From contig CBEULR010000009.1 in assembly GCA_965544035.1 (NCBI GenBank), positions 49,066-113,065 of the forward strand: DNA of 64,000 bases, written 5' to 3'. Positions 25,699 through 34,683 of this stretch are shown here, piece by piece; within the stretch, counting starts at the first letter, position 1, and each line of letters starts with the position of its first letter. Under the pieces are notes generated by a model. The model did not search any database, had not been told where the DNA came from, and worked only from the letters and a program-made list of their open reading frames with translations. The DNA is from CBEULR01 sp965544035. GTDB taxonomy: Bacteria; Bacillota; Desulfotomaculia; Desulfotomaculales; Desulforudaceae. A program made the position numbers and the translations under genes.

Positions 25699-26114
25699 GG
25701 TATACCCCACGAAAACCGTTGACCGCCCTGCTTCTAGTGCTCCTGATTATCCTGGCCCCCGTGCTTGCGGGCTGTGACCGCGACCGGGGCTGGGCCGCCC
25801 TGACCGGACGGGGTGAGCACTGGGAGGCGATGGTCACCGTGCACTTGCAGGAGAACCGAGTGGCCTATCAGACCATCGTCCGCTACCTGTGTCCGGATGA
25901 ATTCAGCGGACCGGTGGAGGTAATTACGAAGCAACGGGATGGGGAATACCGTGTCCGGGGCCCGCACGACGGTAACAGGATCGGTGTCAGTGACAGAAGC
26001 ACGAGTTACGGAAGCTGGTCATACGTCAAAAACGGTTTTCAGTCAATTAAAGTTCAGGTGATCTGGGAGACCCCGGAGGGAAAACGTACCGAGACCATTT
26101 CGGTATCCGAATAG
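25686..26114 (+). CDS. Small lipoprotein in the PadR operon
   Basis: A 142-residue protein with a signal peptide and lipobox LAGC (Cys about 30), followed by a beta-rich domain of unknown type (VTVHLQENRVAYQTIVRYL, VQVIWETPEGKRTETISV). No family recognised. ATG 25686 after GGGGGA; the frame is open upstream within padR but has no ribosome site there. Operon position suggests envelope stress or sensing; this is inference. Confidence 0.7.
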   Translation: MFRIGYTPRKPLTALLLVLLIILAPVLAGCDRDRGWAALTGRGEHWEAMVTVHLQENRVAYQTIVRYLCPDEFSGPVEVITKQRDGEYRVRGPHDGNRIGVSDRSTSYGSWSYVKNGFQSIKVQVIWETPEGKRTETISVSE

Positions 26115-26151
26115 GCGTGCACAGGGCTCGGTAATGAGGGGGTGATCGGCA

Positions 26152-27108
26152 GTGCGCATTCAACGGTACCTGGACCGCGTTTGTCTCCAGCTGCGGCTTT
26201 CGGAGGCCGAGACCGCCTCCATCAGGGAGGAGCTGGAGGCACACCTCCGCGAACGCGCCAGGGACTACAGGCTGAAGGGTTTCTCGGAGGAGGAGAGCCA
26301 GGAGCGGGCCGTTACCGAGTTCGGCGCGGCGGAGGAGGTGGGAAACCGGATCATGCGGTCCACCGTTTGCGACCGCTGGGCTCTGCTGCGCAGCCGGTCC
26401 GCCGAGGCTGGTCTGGTGCTGTTTCTGCCCGCCGCCGTGGCCCTGGTGAATTATTTCAAGCCGTTCTTCGGCTACGGCTTTTCGGAACCCGCCTGGCCGA
26501 TTCAGATCTGGTTTGTTCTCCTGTATGGCGCCGCGGTACTGGGCACCGTGGCCCTATACCTGCCGGTCTGGGGAGAGTGCCTGCGGCGTGGTGACAGAGC
26601 GCGGTTTAACTGGTGTGCCCTGCTCTACTTGCTGCCGGCGGTTTACTTGGCGGCAATGCCCCTTTTCTACTGGGGATTTTCGGCCGATGCCGCCTGGGTT
26701 TTGTACCGGCACGTATGGCTGTTTGCCAGCCTGCTGGTGATCACGCCTCTATTCGGCATTTTCCTGGGGATCGCCATCGGGGAGTCGGTCCGGTTTGTTC
26801 CGGCCCCCGGCGGTGTTCCCGCTGCCGGGAATTCTCAACCATCATCCCTGCACTACACGGCCGGCTATCTGGCTGGTCTCTTGCTGTTCGGGCTTTGTCT
26901 GTACCTCTACGCCCGTTATGCGGGGCGGGCTGTGCACCTGGCTTCCACCTTCACCGGGGAAATAATTCTCACCCCCTTTCCCGCGGCCAAAGAGGCCATC
27001 AGCATCCTGTTCGCTTACTTTGACCTGCACAAATGGACGGTAACCGGTGCCGTGCTGCTCGGTCTCGGCCTCTGGATGTCATTGCGGGTTCCTGGTAAAC
27101 ACCCGTAA
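26152..27108 (+). CDS. HAAS-domain (permease prefix domain 1) membrane protein
   Basis: A 318-residue protein beginning with an alpha-helical HAAS/permease-prefix domain (about 1-72: YLDRVCLQLRLSEAE, IREELEAHLRERARDY, ERAVTEFGAAEEVGNRI), then about six hydrophobic helices. HAAS domains are typically encoded next to PadR regulators, as here, and are thought to interact with them or with the membrane. No transport motif is seen. GTG start at 26152 after GAGGGGGTGAT. Confidence 0.75.
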   Translation: MRIQRYLDRVCLQLRLSEAETASIREELEAHLRERARDYRLKGFSEEESQERAVTEFGAAEEVGNRIMRSTVCDRWALLRSRSAEAGLVLFLPAAVALVNYFKPFFGYGFSEPAWPIQIWFVLLYGAAVLGTVALYLPVWGECLRRGDRARFNWCALLYLLPAVYLAAMPLFYWGFSADAAWVLYRHVWLFASLLVITPLFGIFLGIAIGESVRFVPAPGGVPAAGNSQPSSLHYTAGYLAGLLLFGLCLYLYARYAGRAVHLASTFTGEIILTPFPAAKEAISILFAYFDLHKWTVTGAVLLGLGLWMSLRVPGKHP

Positions 27109-27155
27109 TTATGCCGATTGGCAGGGGGATCCAAGCAGAAAACCTGTTTCGAGAG

Positions 27156-27184
27156 CCCGGGGAAGCGACCCCGGGTTTATTTAT
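27156..27184 (+). terminator. Terminator of the PadR operon
   Basis: CCCGGGG (27156-27162) pairs with CCCCGGG (27169-27175), followed by TTTATTTAT. Confidence 0.75.
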
Positions 27185-27330
27185 GCGTAATTAGAGGGAA
27201 CCAATCCGATTATGTCGAATCTTGAAATTTGTTTTGGTTTGGTCGGGACACTGCACAATCGGACCGAAGGGAGTGATGACTTACCAATCTGTAACATTTG
27301 GAGCATTATTCATCGAACAGGAGGCAACGG

Positions 27331-28701
27331 ATGCACTCATTACTTAATTTCAATGACTGGTTAAACGGTATCGTCTGGGGCCCGCCCTTCATGATTTTGC
27401 TTCTCGGCACAGGCCTATACCTTACGATTCGCCTGGGCTTTTTCCAGTTCACGCACTTGGGCTTTGCCTGGAAACAGACTTTCGGCCGGGCCTTCGGCAA
27501 AAAGAAGGAAGGGGACGGGGCGATCAGCCCCACGCAGGCCGTAAGCTCGGCCATGGCGGCCACGGTCGGTGTCGGCAATATCGCCGGTGTCAGCACGGCT
27601 CTCGCCCTCGGTGGCCCCGGCGCCGTGTTTTGGATGTGGATGTCGGCTCTGGTCGGGATGGCCACCAAGTATGGGGAGGCCTCCCTGGGTGTGAAGTACC
27701 GCGATGTTGATCCGAAAACCGGCGAGGTGTCCGGTGGCGTGATGTATTACATCCAAAACGGCATGGGCAGAAAGTGGCGGCCGCTGGCCTTGATTTATGC
27801 CTTGCTCGCCGGTGTAGCCGCCTTTGGCATTGGCTGTATGGTGCAGGCCAATACCATGGCCCATGCCCTGCAAACCGGGTTCAACGTTCCCACTTGGGTG
27901 ACCGGCATTGGCGCCGTGATTCTGGTCGGCCTGGTCACTTTGGGCGGAATCAGGCGCATTGCGGTAACGGCCGAGAAGATCGTCCCGACCATGTGTATTA
28001 TTTATGTGGTGGGGGCTTTGATTATCATCGGATTAAACATCACCAAGGTTCCCGAAGTTTTCAACCTGATCTTCTACCACGCCTTTAACCCGACCGCTGC
28101 TACGGGTGGTTTCGTGGGGGCCGCCGTGGCCCAGACCATCCGCTATGGTATTGCGCGTGGCATATTCTCCAACGAGGCCGGTCTCGGTGCGGCCTCCATC
28201 GTGCACGCCCAGGCCAAGAACGTGCCCGCCCGCCAGGGTATGTGGGGCATTTGGGAGGTTTTCATCGATACGATTATTGTCTGCACTATGACCGCCCTGG
28301 TTGTGCTGCTCACCGGCGCCTGGCATACCGGACAGACAGGGGCCGAACTGGCTTCCACCGCCTTCAGTACCGGCCTGCCCGGTCCCGGAGGCCTGATCGT
28401 GCTGATCAGCCTGGTGCTGTTTGCCTACACCACCATGCTCACCTGGTGCTTCTACGGTGAGAAGAGCTGGCAGTATATCTTCGGAAAGACTGTGGTCGTG
28501 CCCTACCGGGTGATCTTTTTGGGATTCCTGTATATAGGCGCCATCGGTGGTCTGACTACCGTTTGGGATATCGCCGACACGCTGAACGGGCTGATGGCCA
28601 TACCGAACCTGATCGCGCTGATCGCGCTGGCCAAGGTGCTGGTAAAGGAAAAGAACGACTTTATGACCGGCCTGTTAAAAGGCAATCAGGCAGCCCGCTA
28701 A
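27331..28701 (+). CDS. Sodium:alanine/glycine symporter (AGCS family)
   Basis: Na+-coupled amino-acid importer of the alanine-or-glycine:cation symporter family. The 456-residue membrane protein has about ten to eleven helices and family stretches GAISPTQAVSSAMAATVGVGN, GGPGAVFWMWM, FSNEAGLGAASIVHAQA and LVLFAYTTMLTWCFYGEKS. ATG 27331, six bases after AGGAGG, is preferred to an upstream in-frame start at 27298. Single gene between two terminators. Confidence 0.92.
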   Translation: MHSLLNFNDWLNGIVWGPPFMILLLGTGLYLTIRLGFFQFTHLGFAWKQTFGRAFGKKKEGDGAISPTQAVSSAMAATVGVGNIAGVSTALALGGPGAVFWMWMSALVGMATKYGEASLGVKYRDVDPKTGEVSGGVMYYIQNGMGRKWRPLALIYALLAGVAAFGIGCMVQANTMAHALQTGFNVPTWVTGIGAVILVGLVTLGGIRRIAVTAEKIVPTMCIIYVVGALIIIGLNITKVPEVFNLIFYHAFNPTAATGGFVGAAVAQTIRYGIARGIFSNEAGLGAASIVHAQAKNVPARQGMWGIWEVFIDTIIVCTMTALVVLLTGAWHTGQTGAELASTAFSTGLPGPGGLIVLISLVLFAYTTMLTWCFYGEKSWQYIFGKTVVVPYRVIFLGFLYIGAIGGLTTVWDIADTLNGLMAIPNLIALIALAKVLVKEKNDFMTGLLKGNQAAR

Positions 28702-28724
28702 GCGTTCCCAGGCACCACATCTGA

Positions 28725-28764
28725 AAAAGACACTCCGGAGCGATTCCGGGGTTGTCTTTTTTTT
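28725..28764 (+). terminator. Terminator after the AGCS symporter
   Basis: The stem AAAAGACA...TCCGGA (28725-28739) with TTCCGG...TGTCTTTT (28744-28760), small internal mismatches, runs into TTTTTTTT. Confidence 0.8.
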
Positions 28765-28835
28765 GAGGGAATTACAAGGGGACAGGGACACTCTTGTCAA
28801 ACCCTTTCATAGACTGACGTGCAGGAGTGATTCTG

Positions 28836-29282
28836 ATGATTGATGAACGGGAAAGAAGCGCGCGGAACTGGGCCCTGCTGTGCCATCTGGCGGCGTTGCT
28901 GGGGTGGGTGGGCATACCGCTGGGCAATATTCTGGGGCCGCTTGTGGTCTGGCTGCTGAAGAAAAACGAATTTGAGCTGGTCGATGATCAGGGGAAAGAA
29001 GCGCTCAATTTCCAGATTTCTCTTACACTGTACGGGCTGCTTATCGTGCTTGCTGTGATCGTCTCATTTGTCTCCTCGTTATTCGTTTTGCTCGTTCCGT
29101 TGTTGGCTTTGCTTGTGGTTTTGGCTCTGCTAAATTTCGTCCTGCTCATCGTGGCCGCGGTGAGGGTGAGCAACGGGGAGCGGCACCGCTATCCGGGCAC
29201 CGCTATCCGTTTGTTATCCAATTCATTAAGTGAATTTTGCAAAAATGACAACAGAATGAGTAAAAACCCGTATGTTCTCTGA
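28836..29282 (+). CDS. DUF4870-type membrane protein with frameshifted C-terminus
   Basis: Small membrane protein with the DUF4870 (Tic20-like) pattern: RNWALLCHLAALLGWVGIPLGN, GPLVVWLLKKNEFELVDDQGK, EALNFQISLTLY and two hydrophobic helices. ATG 28836, eight bases after CAGGAG. Function unknown. The current frame ends with about 30 unusual residues (after GERHRYP). A 14-bp tandem duplication at 29182-29209 causes this; with one copy the reading would be YPFVIQFIK and stop (TGA 29231-29233) at 127 aa, the normal family ending. So the present 148-aa product is probably altered. Confidence 0.8.
   Translation: MIDERERSARNWALLCHLAALLGWVGIPLGNILGPLVVWLLKKNEFELVDDQGKEALNFQISLTLYGLLIVLAVIVSFVSSLFVLLVPLLALLVVLALLNFVLLIVAAVRVSNGERHRYPGTAIRLLSNSLSEFCKNDNRMSKNPYVL
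29182..29209 (+). repeat. 14-bp perfect tandem duplication inside the DUF4870 gene
   Basis: GGCACCGCTATCCG occurs twice in a row (29182-29195 and 29196-29209). The unit is not a multiple of three and shifts the reading frame of the gene. Confidence 0.9.
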
Positions 29283-29308
29283 CCCCGGGGTAAAGGGCCC
29301 CGGGGTTT
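29282..29308 (+). terminator. GC-rich hairpin after the DUF4870 gene
   Basis: ACCCCGGGG (29282-29290) pairs with CCCCGGGGT (29298-29306), followed by only TTT. The stem starts at the stop codon of the shifted frame, 50 bp after the ancestral stop. Confidence 0.6.
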
Positions 29309-29581
29309 CGATTGTGTCGGGCCCCCTTTGTTTCTGCTTGTTTCACCGTATTCTTCGAGTTTTCGGCGTCTTGCTCTTGCCATCAACTGTGTCGTGCGGG
29401 CGACACTTACCCTGCCAAATGATTTACTCCGGGGCCGTCCGGCGTTAGGCTGTCATATGCTCATAAGCGTTTTAATATAGTGTCAGCGAACAGACATTGA
29501 CAGGATTTATTGCGTATGTTTGTGATGGAATTATCAAATGTCACCCGAATGTGCGTGTGGTGAAAGGAGTGCCGCGGGACT

Positions 29582-30706
29582 ATGAAGTGTGCGTATTGTG
29601 ACTTGAAGATGGCGTGCAGCAAGAAAGGCCGCGATTGTCACGGAGGAACGCTGGAACTGCCTGAATACAAGAACCCGGAGGTCAGACCGTTTGTCACCTA
29701 CAGTGCCTTTCTCCAGCACGTCTACGGAAACAATCTTACCCGCCTCCAGGAACTCATTTTTATCAGCCTGATGATGGGACACAAGAGTCTGGGATTTGTT
29801 TACTGTATGGGTCTTGAGCGGGAGGCTCAATTGTTGATTGACGCTGTGAGCCCCCATCTTGAAGTGAAGGCGCTGCGCTGTGACTATTGCAAGACCGCCG
29901 ACGGCGCCTTTGCCTGTGACGCATACGACCGCAAATGGGAGCTTTATGCCGACGACGACCACAAGCTGGTTGATCAGCTGAACGCCACCGGAGCACCGAT
30001 GTTTGTTTCGATGGGTCTTTGTATCGAGCAGGATATCCTCTTTAACAAGCACAGCAGCGTGGCGGTCACGAATTTCGCCCCGGCCGACTGGGTCTTGGGA
30101 CATCACCCCCTCACGGTGGTAAACACCACGTACCAGCGTAAGAAATACCTGCAGGGGAAGGCCATACCCCCTGAGGACGGCTTCAGACGCACCCGTTTGC
30201 AGGAGCTGATCGTGTTCGGACAGAGAGCCGGAATCAAGACGCTCAGTCTCGGGTTCTGCAACGGCCTCTTCGAAGAAGCCCGGATGCTTTCCGATATCCT
30301 CTCGCAGTACTTCATCGTCTACTCGGTCTGCTGTAAGACAAGCGGCATAGACAAGAAAGATCAGAACACGCCCTACATCAACCCCGACGCCGCGTTCGAA
30401 TCGGCCTGCAACCCCGTCGGTCAAGCCAAGATCAGCAACAGACTGAACATCGACCTTTCCGTACAGCTCGGCATCTGCCTCGGCCATGATATGTGCTTCG
30501 CCGTGCATACCGAGGCACCAACAACGACGTTTGCCGCCAAAGACCGCGTGCTCGGCCATAATACACTGGCCGCCCTGTATTCGGGGGCGCGCGCACGGGA
30601 TGTGGACTACAGCGATCCGCGTCCGTACGAGTGCGTCGAGCGGTATAAGGATGCCGAACCGCCGGGAGAAGACCTGGATGATATTGAACGGGGGGAAATC
30701 GCTTAG
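29582..30706 (+). CDS. Tandem DUF1847 cysteine-rich protein
   Basis: A 374-residue soluble protein made of two copies of the DUF1847 metal-binding-type domain. The halves align visibly: LTRLQELIFISLMMGHKSLG with RTRLQELIVFGQRAGIKTLS, MFVSMGLCIEQDILFNK with LSVQLGICLGHDMCFAV, and PADWVLGHHPL with AKDRVLGHNTL. Cysteines are concentrated at the N-terminus (CAYCDLKMACSKKGRDC), in CDYCK and at the repeated GLC/GIC positions, suggesting Fe-S or other metal binding. Function unknown. ATG follows AAAGGAG. It stands upstream of the sulfite-exporter-like gene, possibly as part of sulfur or redox metabolism (inference). Confidence 0.8.
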   Translation: MKCAYCDLKMACSKKGRDCHGGTLELPEYKNPEVRPFVTYSAFLQHVYGNNLTRLQELIFISLMMGHKSLGFVYCMGLEREAQLLIDAVSPHLEVKALRCDYCKTADGAFACDAYDRKWELYADDDHKLVDQLNATGAPMFVSMGLCIEQDILFNKHSSVAVTNFAPADWVLGHHPLTVVNTTYQRKKYLQGKAIPPEDGFRRTRLQELIVFGQRAGIKTLSLGFCNGLFEEARMLSDILSQYFIVYSVCCKTSGIDKKDQNTPYINPDAAFESACNPVGQAKISNRLNIDLSVQLGICLGHDMCFAVHTEAPTTTFAAKDRVLGHNTLAALYSGARARDVDYSDPRPYECVERYKDAEPPGEDLDDIERGEIA

Positions 30707-30837
30707 CGGTCCGGCTGGGCAACAGGGACCGCCTGAGCGTCGTAGCAAATGCTTGGATCAAGGAGGTGAAAGGGAGGAGAATAAAGAAAGGAAATTATTG
30801 CCAGTTACTGGAATCGGAGTAAGGAGGGATTAGGGGG

Positions 30838-32028
30838 TTGAGTAAAGGACATTTGCGCAGGAATATTGCAATCTCCGTACTGTTGCTGTTCTTATTGTGT
30901 CTTATGATCGGCGCCGGCGGTGTCGGCGCGAATCCGGAAACGGCAACACTCGGCGATCTGGACATTCCGGGGAAGCTCGGTGAGGCCATCAAGGATGTGC
31001 CGATCGGAACGGAGCCGGGTCAGATCGATCCCAGCGCCGAGCCCGGATTTCTTGGGATCCCGGGAGCACCGCAGGTGAGTTTGGTTTTGGCGTTCCTGTG
31101 GGCTGTCTGGGTCGGGTGGATCTTCTCTACGGTTGGCGCTTTCGGCGGTATTATGGCCGGTGTCGGTCACATGACCGTTTTCGGTCTCGGAGCCTATGCC
31201 GGTTCCTTTAAGGATACGGCACCCACATTCAACAAGCTGATGACCGACTCGATCCGCGTATCCAACCAGTTCCTGGTCGGACTTTCAGCATTCGTTTCGT
31301 CCATCAACTACTATCGTATGGGTCGTTTGGTCTGGCCGCTCGGTTTGGCGCTCGGCCTGGGTTCCATCGCCGGTGCCGTGGGTATTCCGTGGCTGACCGG
31401 CGGCAAGATCAGCTTCGCGCAGTACATGGGATGGTTCGGCGTCTTCGTCTTTGTCGTGGGCGGCGTTCTGCTGTATGAGACCACCCCGCGGGGCCAGGCC
31501 GGCAAAAAGGCGGCCAAGGAAGCGGCGGCGGCCTTCCAGGCATCCCTGAAGGAAAAAGGTGACACTGCTGATAAGGGCGTCAAGGTCACCGGGTTCAGCC
31601 TCAGCCGTGTTTCGTTCACTTTCTACGGTGTGGAATTCGGCTTCAATCCGATCCTGCCGGTTCTCGGCGGTATCGTGATCGCGGCCATCTCGTCCTTCCT
31701 GGGTGTGGGCGGCGGCTTCCTGTACGTGCCGTTCCTGACCAGTGTGGTCGGACTCCCGATGTTCGTCGTGGCCGGCACCTCGGCAATGACCGTTTTCATC
31801 AGTATGGTAACCAGCATCGCGGCCTATATCCAGTTGGCCGGAGCCGGTGTGTACTGGACTCTGATCGGTGTCGAGCTGGTCGGTATCTTCTGCGGTTCGA
31901 TGATCGGTCCGTACACCTCGAAGTACATCCCGGACATCTGGCTCAAGCGCCTGTTCGTCGTGCTGGCCGTCTATGTCGGTCTGAAGTACTTCAGCCAGGG
32001 CTTCTTCGGCCAGAGCTGGGTACCGTAA
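30838..32028 (+). CDS. TauE/SafE family sulfite-exporter-type permease
   Basis: A 396-residue membrane protein with an N-terminal signal-like helix, a periplasmic Gly/Pro-rich segment (about 33-80) and two four-helix TauE/SafE halves (about 85-200 and 265-390). The second half carries the FLGVGGGFLYVPFLTSVVGLP signature of the family. Substrates of characterised relatives are sulfite, sulfoacetate and other organosulfur anions; the substrate here is not known. TTG start after AAGGAGGG. A gene for a second membrane protein follows. Confidence 0.85.
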   Translation: MSKGHLRRNIAISVLLLFLLCLMIGAGGVGANPETATLGDLDIPGKLGEAIKDVPIGTEPGQIDPSAEPGFLGIPGAPQVSLVLAFLWAVWVGWIFSTVGAFGGIMAGVGHMTVFGLGAYAGSFKDTAPTFNKLMTDSIRVSNQFLVGLSAFVSSINYYRMGRLVWPLGLALGLGSIAGAVGIPWLTGGKISFAQYMGWFGVFVFVVGGVLLYETTPRGQAGKKAAKEAAAAFQASLKEKGDTADKGVKVTGFSLSRVSFTFYGVEFGFNPILPVLGGIVIAAISSFLGVGGGFLYVPFLTSVVGLPMFVVAGTSAMTVFISMVTSIAAYIQLAGAGVYWTLIGVELVGIFCGSMIGPYTSKYIPDIWLKRLFVVLAVYVGLKYFSQGFFGQSWVP

Positions 32029-32135
32029 ACCGCGTATTGCGCGCCGTGTGGTGTTGGATCATTTAATTGGCGGCCGGGGGTTTCCGGGCCGGGTCCCCGA
32101 AACCCCCGCGACCCCGATTGAAAGGGGTGACAAGT

Positions 32136-32717
32136 GTGCAGTTCTGGGCTGCTCTGGACCAGGTGCTGATCGTTCTCTACCGCATGACGGGCAATCCGGT
32201 GATCGATTTCTTTCTGGGCACCTTCCTGCTGGCGTTTCTGACCGTTGTTATCGGGGAGTTCACGATCTCCATCGCGTACCGGGTGAACCGGAAGCATCTA
32301 TCGTCCTTGAACAACAATATGAATGAAGCGAAGGAGCTCTCCATCGCCGCTCTGAAGTCCGGGGACAAGGAAGGGTACAAGGCACATAACAAGAAGGCGA
32401 ACGACGCCTTCGGGAAGGTGTTTTTCAACGCCATAGCCCTGTCGGCCGCCTGCCTGTGGCCCGTATTCTTTGCCCTGAACTGGATGCAGATGCGGTTTAT
32501 GGACATCAGGTTTCCCATACCTTTCACCGGCTTTGCCGTGAATTACGTGGTAGTGTTTCTGATTGTCTACATCTTGTCTCGGATTCTCTTCGGAATGATG
32601 CGTCCCCGTCTGCCGTACTTTAGGAGTGTGCAGAAGATGCTGGATGAACAGAGGAACGGTGGACCGCGCCCGGAGACCACATCGTCAGCCGTGGCAAGCA
32701 GTGTGAGGCTAAAGTAA
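32136..32717 (+). CDS. Membrane protein linked to the TauE/SafE gene
   Basis: A 193-residue protein with three hydrophobic helices (about 20-45, 105-125, 140-165) and a conserved-looking cytoplasmic loop (NNNMNEAKELSIAALKSGDK, NKKANDAFGKVFF). The arrangement of a helical loop between the first two helices recalls DUF106/EMC3-TMCO1-type membrane proteins, but this is only a resemblance by eye. GTG 32136, six bases after AAAGGGGTG; the frame is open upstream. It may act with the permease before it, as the spacing is about 100 bp. Confidence 0.6.
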   Translation: MQFWAALDQVLIVLYRMTGNPVIDFFLGTFLLAFLTVVIGEFTISIAYRVNRKHLSSLNNNMNEAKELSIAALKSGDKEGYKAHNKKANDAFGKVFFNAIALSAACLWPVFFALNWMQMRFMDIRFPIPFTGFAVNYVVVFLIVYILSRILFGMMRPRLPYFRSVQKMLDEQRNGGPRPETTSSAVASSVRLK

Positions 32718-32754
32718 CGTCCGTGTCGGCATCCGAAAAGGAGGTGTAAGCACA

Positions 32755-34683
32755 TTGTATGGTGAGCAGTTGATTCTCCTGCTCGTTCTCCTGCCCGTCG
32801 CTGTGGCTGTATGCTGCCTGGGACTGCGCAGCGCGTCCGCGCAGCGGGTGCTCCTGATCCCCGCCGTTGCGGCACTGATGGCGGCGGCGATTGCTCTGGC
32901 CTGGCGGATCATACCGGAGGGACCGCTGGTTTACACGCCCCCGGCTGGCTGGGAAACCGTGGTGTCCGTTTTGGAATACGTGCTCATCGCCTATTTCCTC
33001 TACATCGGTCTCACTTCCCGAAACAGCCTGGTATTGGGACTGGGCGGTGCTCTGGCCGTGTTGCTGCCGGCGGTGCAGTTCGGCATATTGGGCGGGCACG
33101 TTTTTGTTGATCCGGTGTTCTGCCTGGATGCGCTGGCCGTCATAATGTGCCTGGTGATCTCGGTGGTGGGCGGCTTGATCGTGATCTATGCCACCGACTA
33201 CATGCCCGCCCACGAGGCCCATCTGAGGCTGGAGCGTACCCGTCAGCCGCGGTTCTATTTCTGGTTTGTGCTTTTCCTGGGGGCAATGAACGGGCTGGTT
33301 TTTGCGAACAGCCTGCTGTGGCTCTTCTTCTTCTGGGAAGTCACCACGCTCTGCTGTTACCAGTTGATCAGTCATGATCTGACCGAAGAGGCCAGAGGGA
33401 ACGCCCTGCGGGCTCTTTGGATGAACCTGATCGGGTCGCTGGCCATGGTGGCCGGTATGGGGTTGGCTTATAATACCGTGGGCACCCTGGCCGTTCAGGA
33501 GCTGATCAGTGCCGGTACGGCCCCGCTGGTGCTCCTGCCGATCGCGCTCTTCTGCCTGACCGGGTTCACGAAAGCGGCGCAGGTGCCCTTCCAGAGCTGG
33601 CTGCTCGGGGCGATGGTCGCGCCCACACCAGTGTCCGCGCTCCTGCATTCCAGCACAATGGTTAAGGCCGGAGTGTACCTGGTACTGCGTCTGGCTCCGG
33701 GCTACGCGGACACAACCCTTTCGCTCGGTGTGGCCGTCTTTGGCGCCTTTGTGTTTATGGTGACCTCGCTGCTCGCGATCGGGCAGCGCGTTTCGAAGCG
33801 GGTCCTGGCCTACTCGACTATTGCCAACCTCGGCCTGATCGTGTGCTGCGCCGGGATCAATACCGATCTGGCGATCGCCGCCGGTATCGCTCTGATCATC
33901 TTCCACGCGATTTCCAAGGGGATGCTCTTCATGGCCGTGGGCGCGATCGAGCAGAAGATCGGCAGCCGGGATATCGAGGATATGGACGGTCTGCTGTCGC
34001 GGGCCCCGGTGCTGACTATTGCGGCCGTGATCGGGATGCTTTCGATGCTGTTCCTGCCCTTCGGCGTGGCCTTCGCGAAGTGGGCGGCGATCGAGGCCGC
34101 CGGTCCGCTGGCCGGTGGATTCATTGCGGTGGTCACCTTCCTGGCGATCGGCAGCGGGGCAACCCTGGTCTTCTGGGCCAAGTGGCTGGGACGGATGCTC
34201 GTTGGCTCGCCGCAGACGGCGGAAGAGTCGAGGCCCGCTTATGCCTACGGCAGCGTGCTGGTGCTGGTGGGCGGCGCTGTCGTTCTGAGCATATTTGCCG
34301 CGCCCCTGATGGCCGGAGTGATTCAGCCCGCACTCTCCGGCATGGGGTACGGTCAGGCCTTTGACGTGACCGGGTGGCACCTGCGCACTGCAGTAGGATT
34401 CTTCCCGCCGTGGGTGTTGTTTGCGGTGCTGGCGGTCGCGGTGCTGATTCCGGCGATCAGTGCCGGCGGGTACCGGGGCAGAATCGATCCGGTTTACCTC
34501 TGCGGCGCGAACGTAGGCGAGGGCCCGGAACGGTTTGTTGGTCTGGCCGGGGAGGCCATCGAAAACAAGAGCGGCGGGAGCTATTGGGCCCAACTGTTTG
34601 GTGAGGGGCGTTTGACACCGGCATCGAACTGGACGGCTCTCGTCTTGCTGGCGGCGCTCTTTGTGGGGGTGATCGCGGTATGA
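32755..34683 (+). CDS. echA: Ech-type hydrogenase subunit A (NuoL-like ion pump)
   Basis: Large antiporter-like subunit of the membrane arm of an energy-converting hydrogenase. Its 642 residues form about 16 helices with the Mrp/NuoL core: the Glu of FFWEVTTLCCYQLI, the Lys of LTGFTKAAQVPFQSWLLGAM, APTPVSALLHSSTMVKAG and the His/Lys helix HAISKGMLFMAVG. These charged residues line the proton or sodium path in complex I relatives. TTG start after AAGGAGGTG. The stop overlaps echB by four bases (ATGA). Confidence 0.9.
   Translation: MYGEQLILLLVLLPVAVAVCCLGLRSASAQRVLLIPAVAALMAAAIALAWRIIPEGPLVYTPPAGWETVVSVLEYVLIAYFLYIGLTSRNSLVLGLGGALAVLLPAVQFGILGGHVFVDPVFCLDALAVIMCLVISVVGGLIVIYATDYMPAHEAHLRLERTRQPRFYFWFVLFLGAMNGLVFANSLLWLFFFWEVTTLCCYQLISHDLTEEARGNALRALWMNLIGSLAMVAGMGLAYNTVGTLAVQELISAGTAPLVLLPIALFCLTGFTKAAQVPFQSWLLGAMVAPTPVSALLHSSTMVKAGVYLVLRLAPGYADTTLSLGVAVFGAFVFMVTSLLAIGQRVSKRVLAYSTIANLGLIVCCAGINTDLAIAAGIALIIFHAISKGMLFMAVGAIEQKIGSRDIEDMDGLLSRAPVLTIAAVIGMLSMLFLPFGVAFAKWAAIEAAGPLAGGFIAVVTFLAIGSGATLVFWAKWLGRMLVGSPQTAEESRPAYAYGSVLVLVGGAVVLSIFAAPLMAGVIQPALSGMGYGQAFDVTGWHLRTAVGFFPPWVLFAVLAVAVLIPAISAGGYRGRIDPVYLCGANVGEGPERFVGLAGEAIENKSGGSYWAQLFGEGRLTPASNWTALVLLAALFVGVIAV

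Noticed and set aside
27180..27330. Possible glycine riboswitch before the AGCS symporter
   Set aside because: Such symporters often have one, and ACCGAAGG is present, but the other conserved aptamer segments (GGAGAG type) are missing.
29534..30748. 404-codon minus-strand frame opposite the DUF1847 gene
   Set aside because: Antisense shadow; the plus-strand gene has clear duplicated domains and a ribosome site.
32620..34593. 657-codon open frame on the minus strand
   Set aside because: It lies opposite echA, is rich in His/Gln/Arg as expected for a GC-rich antisense shadow, and has no recognisable domain.
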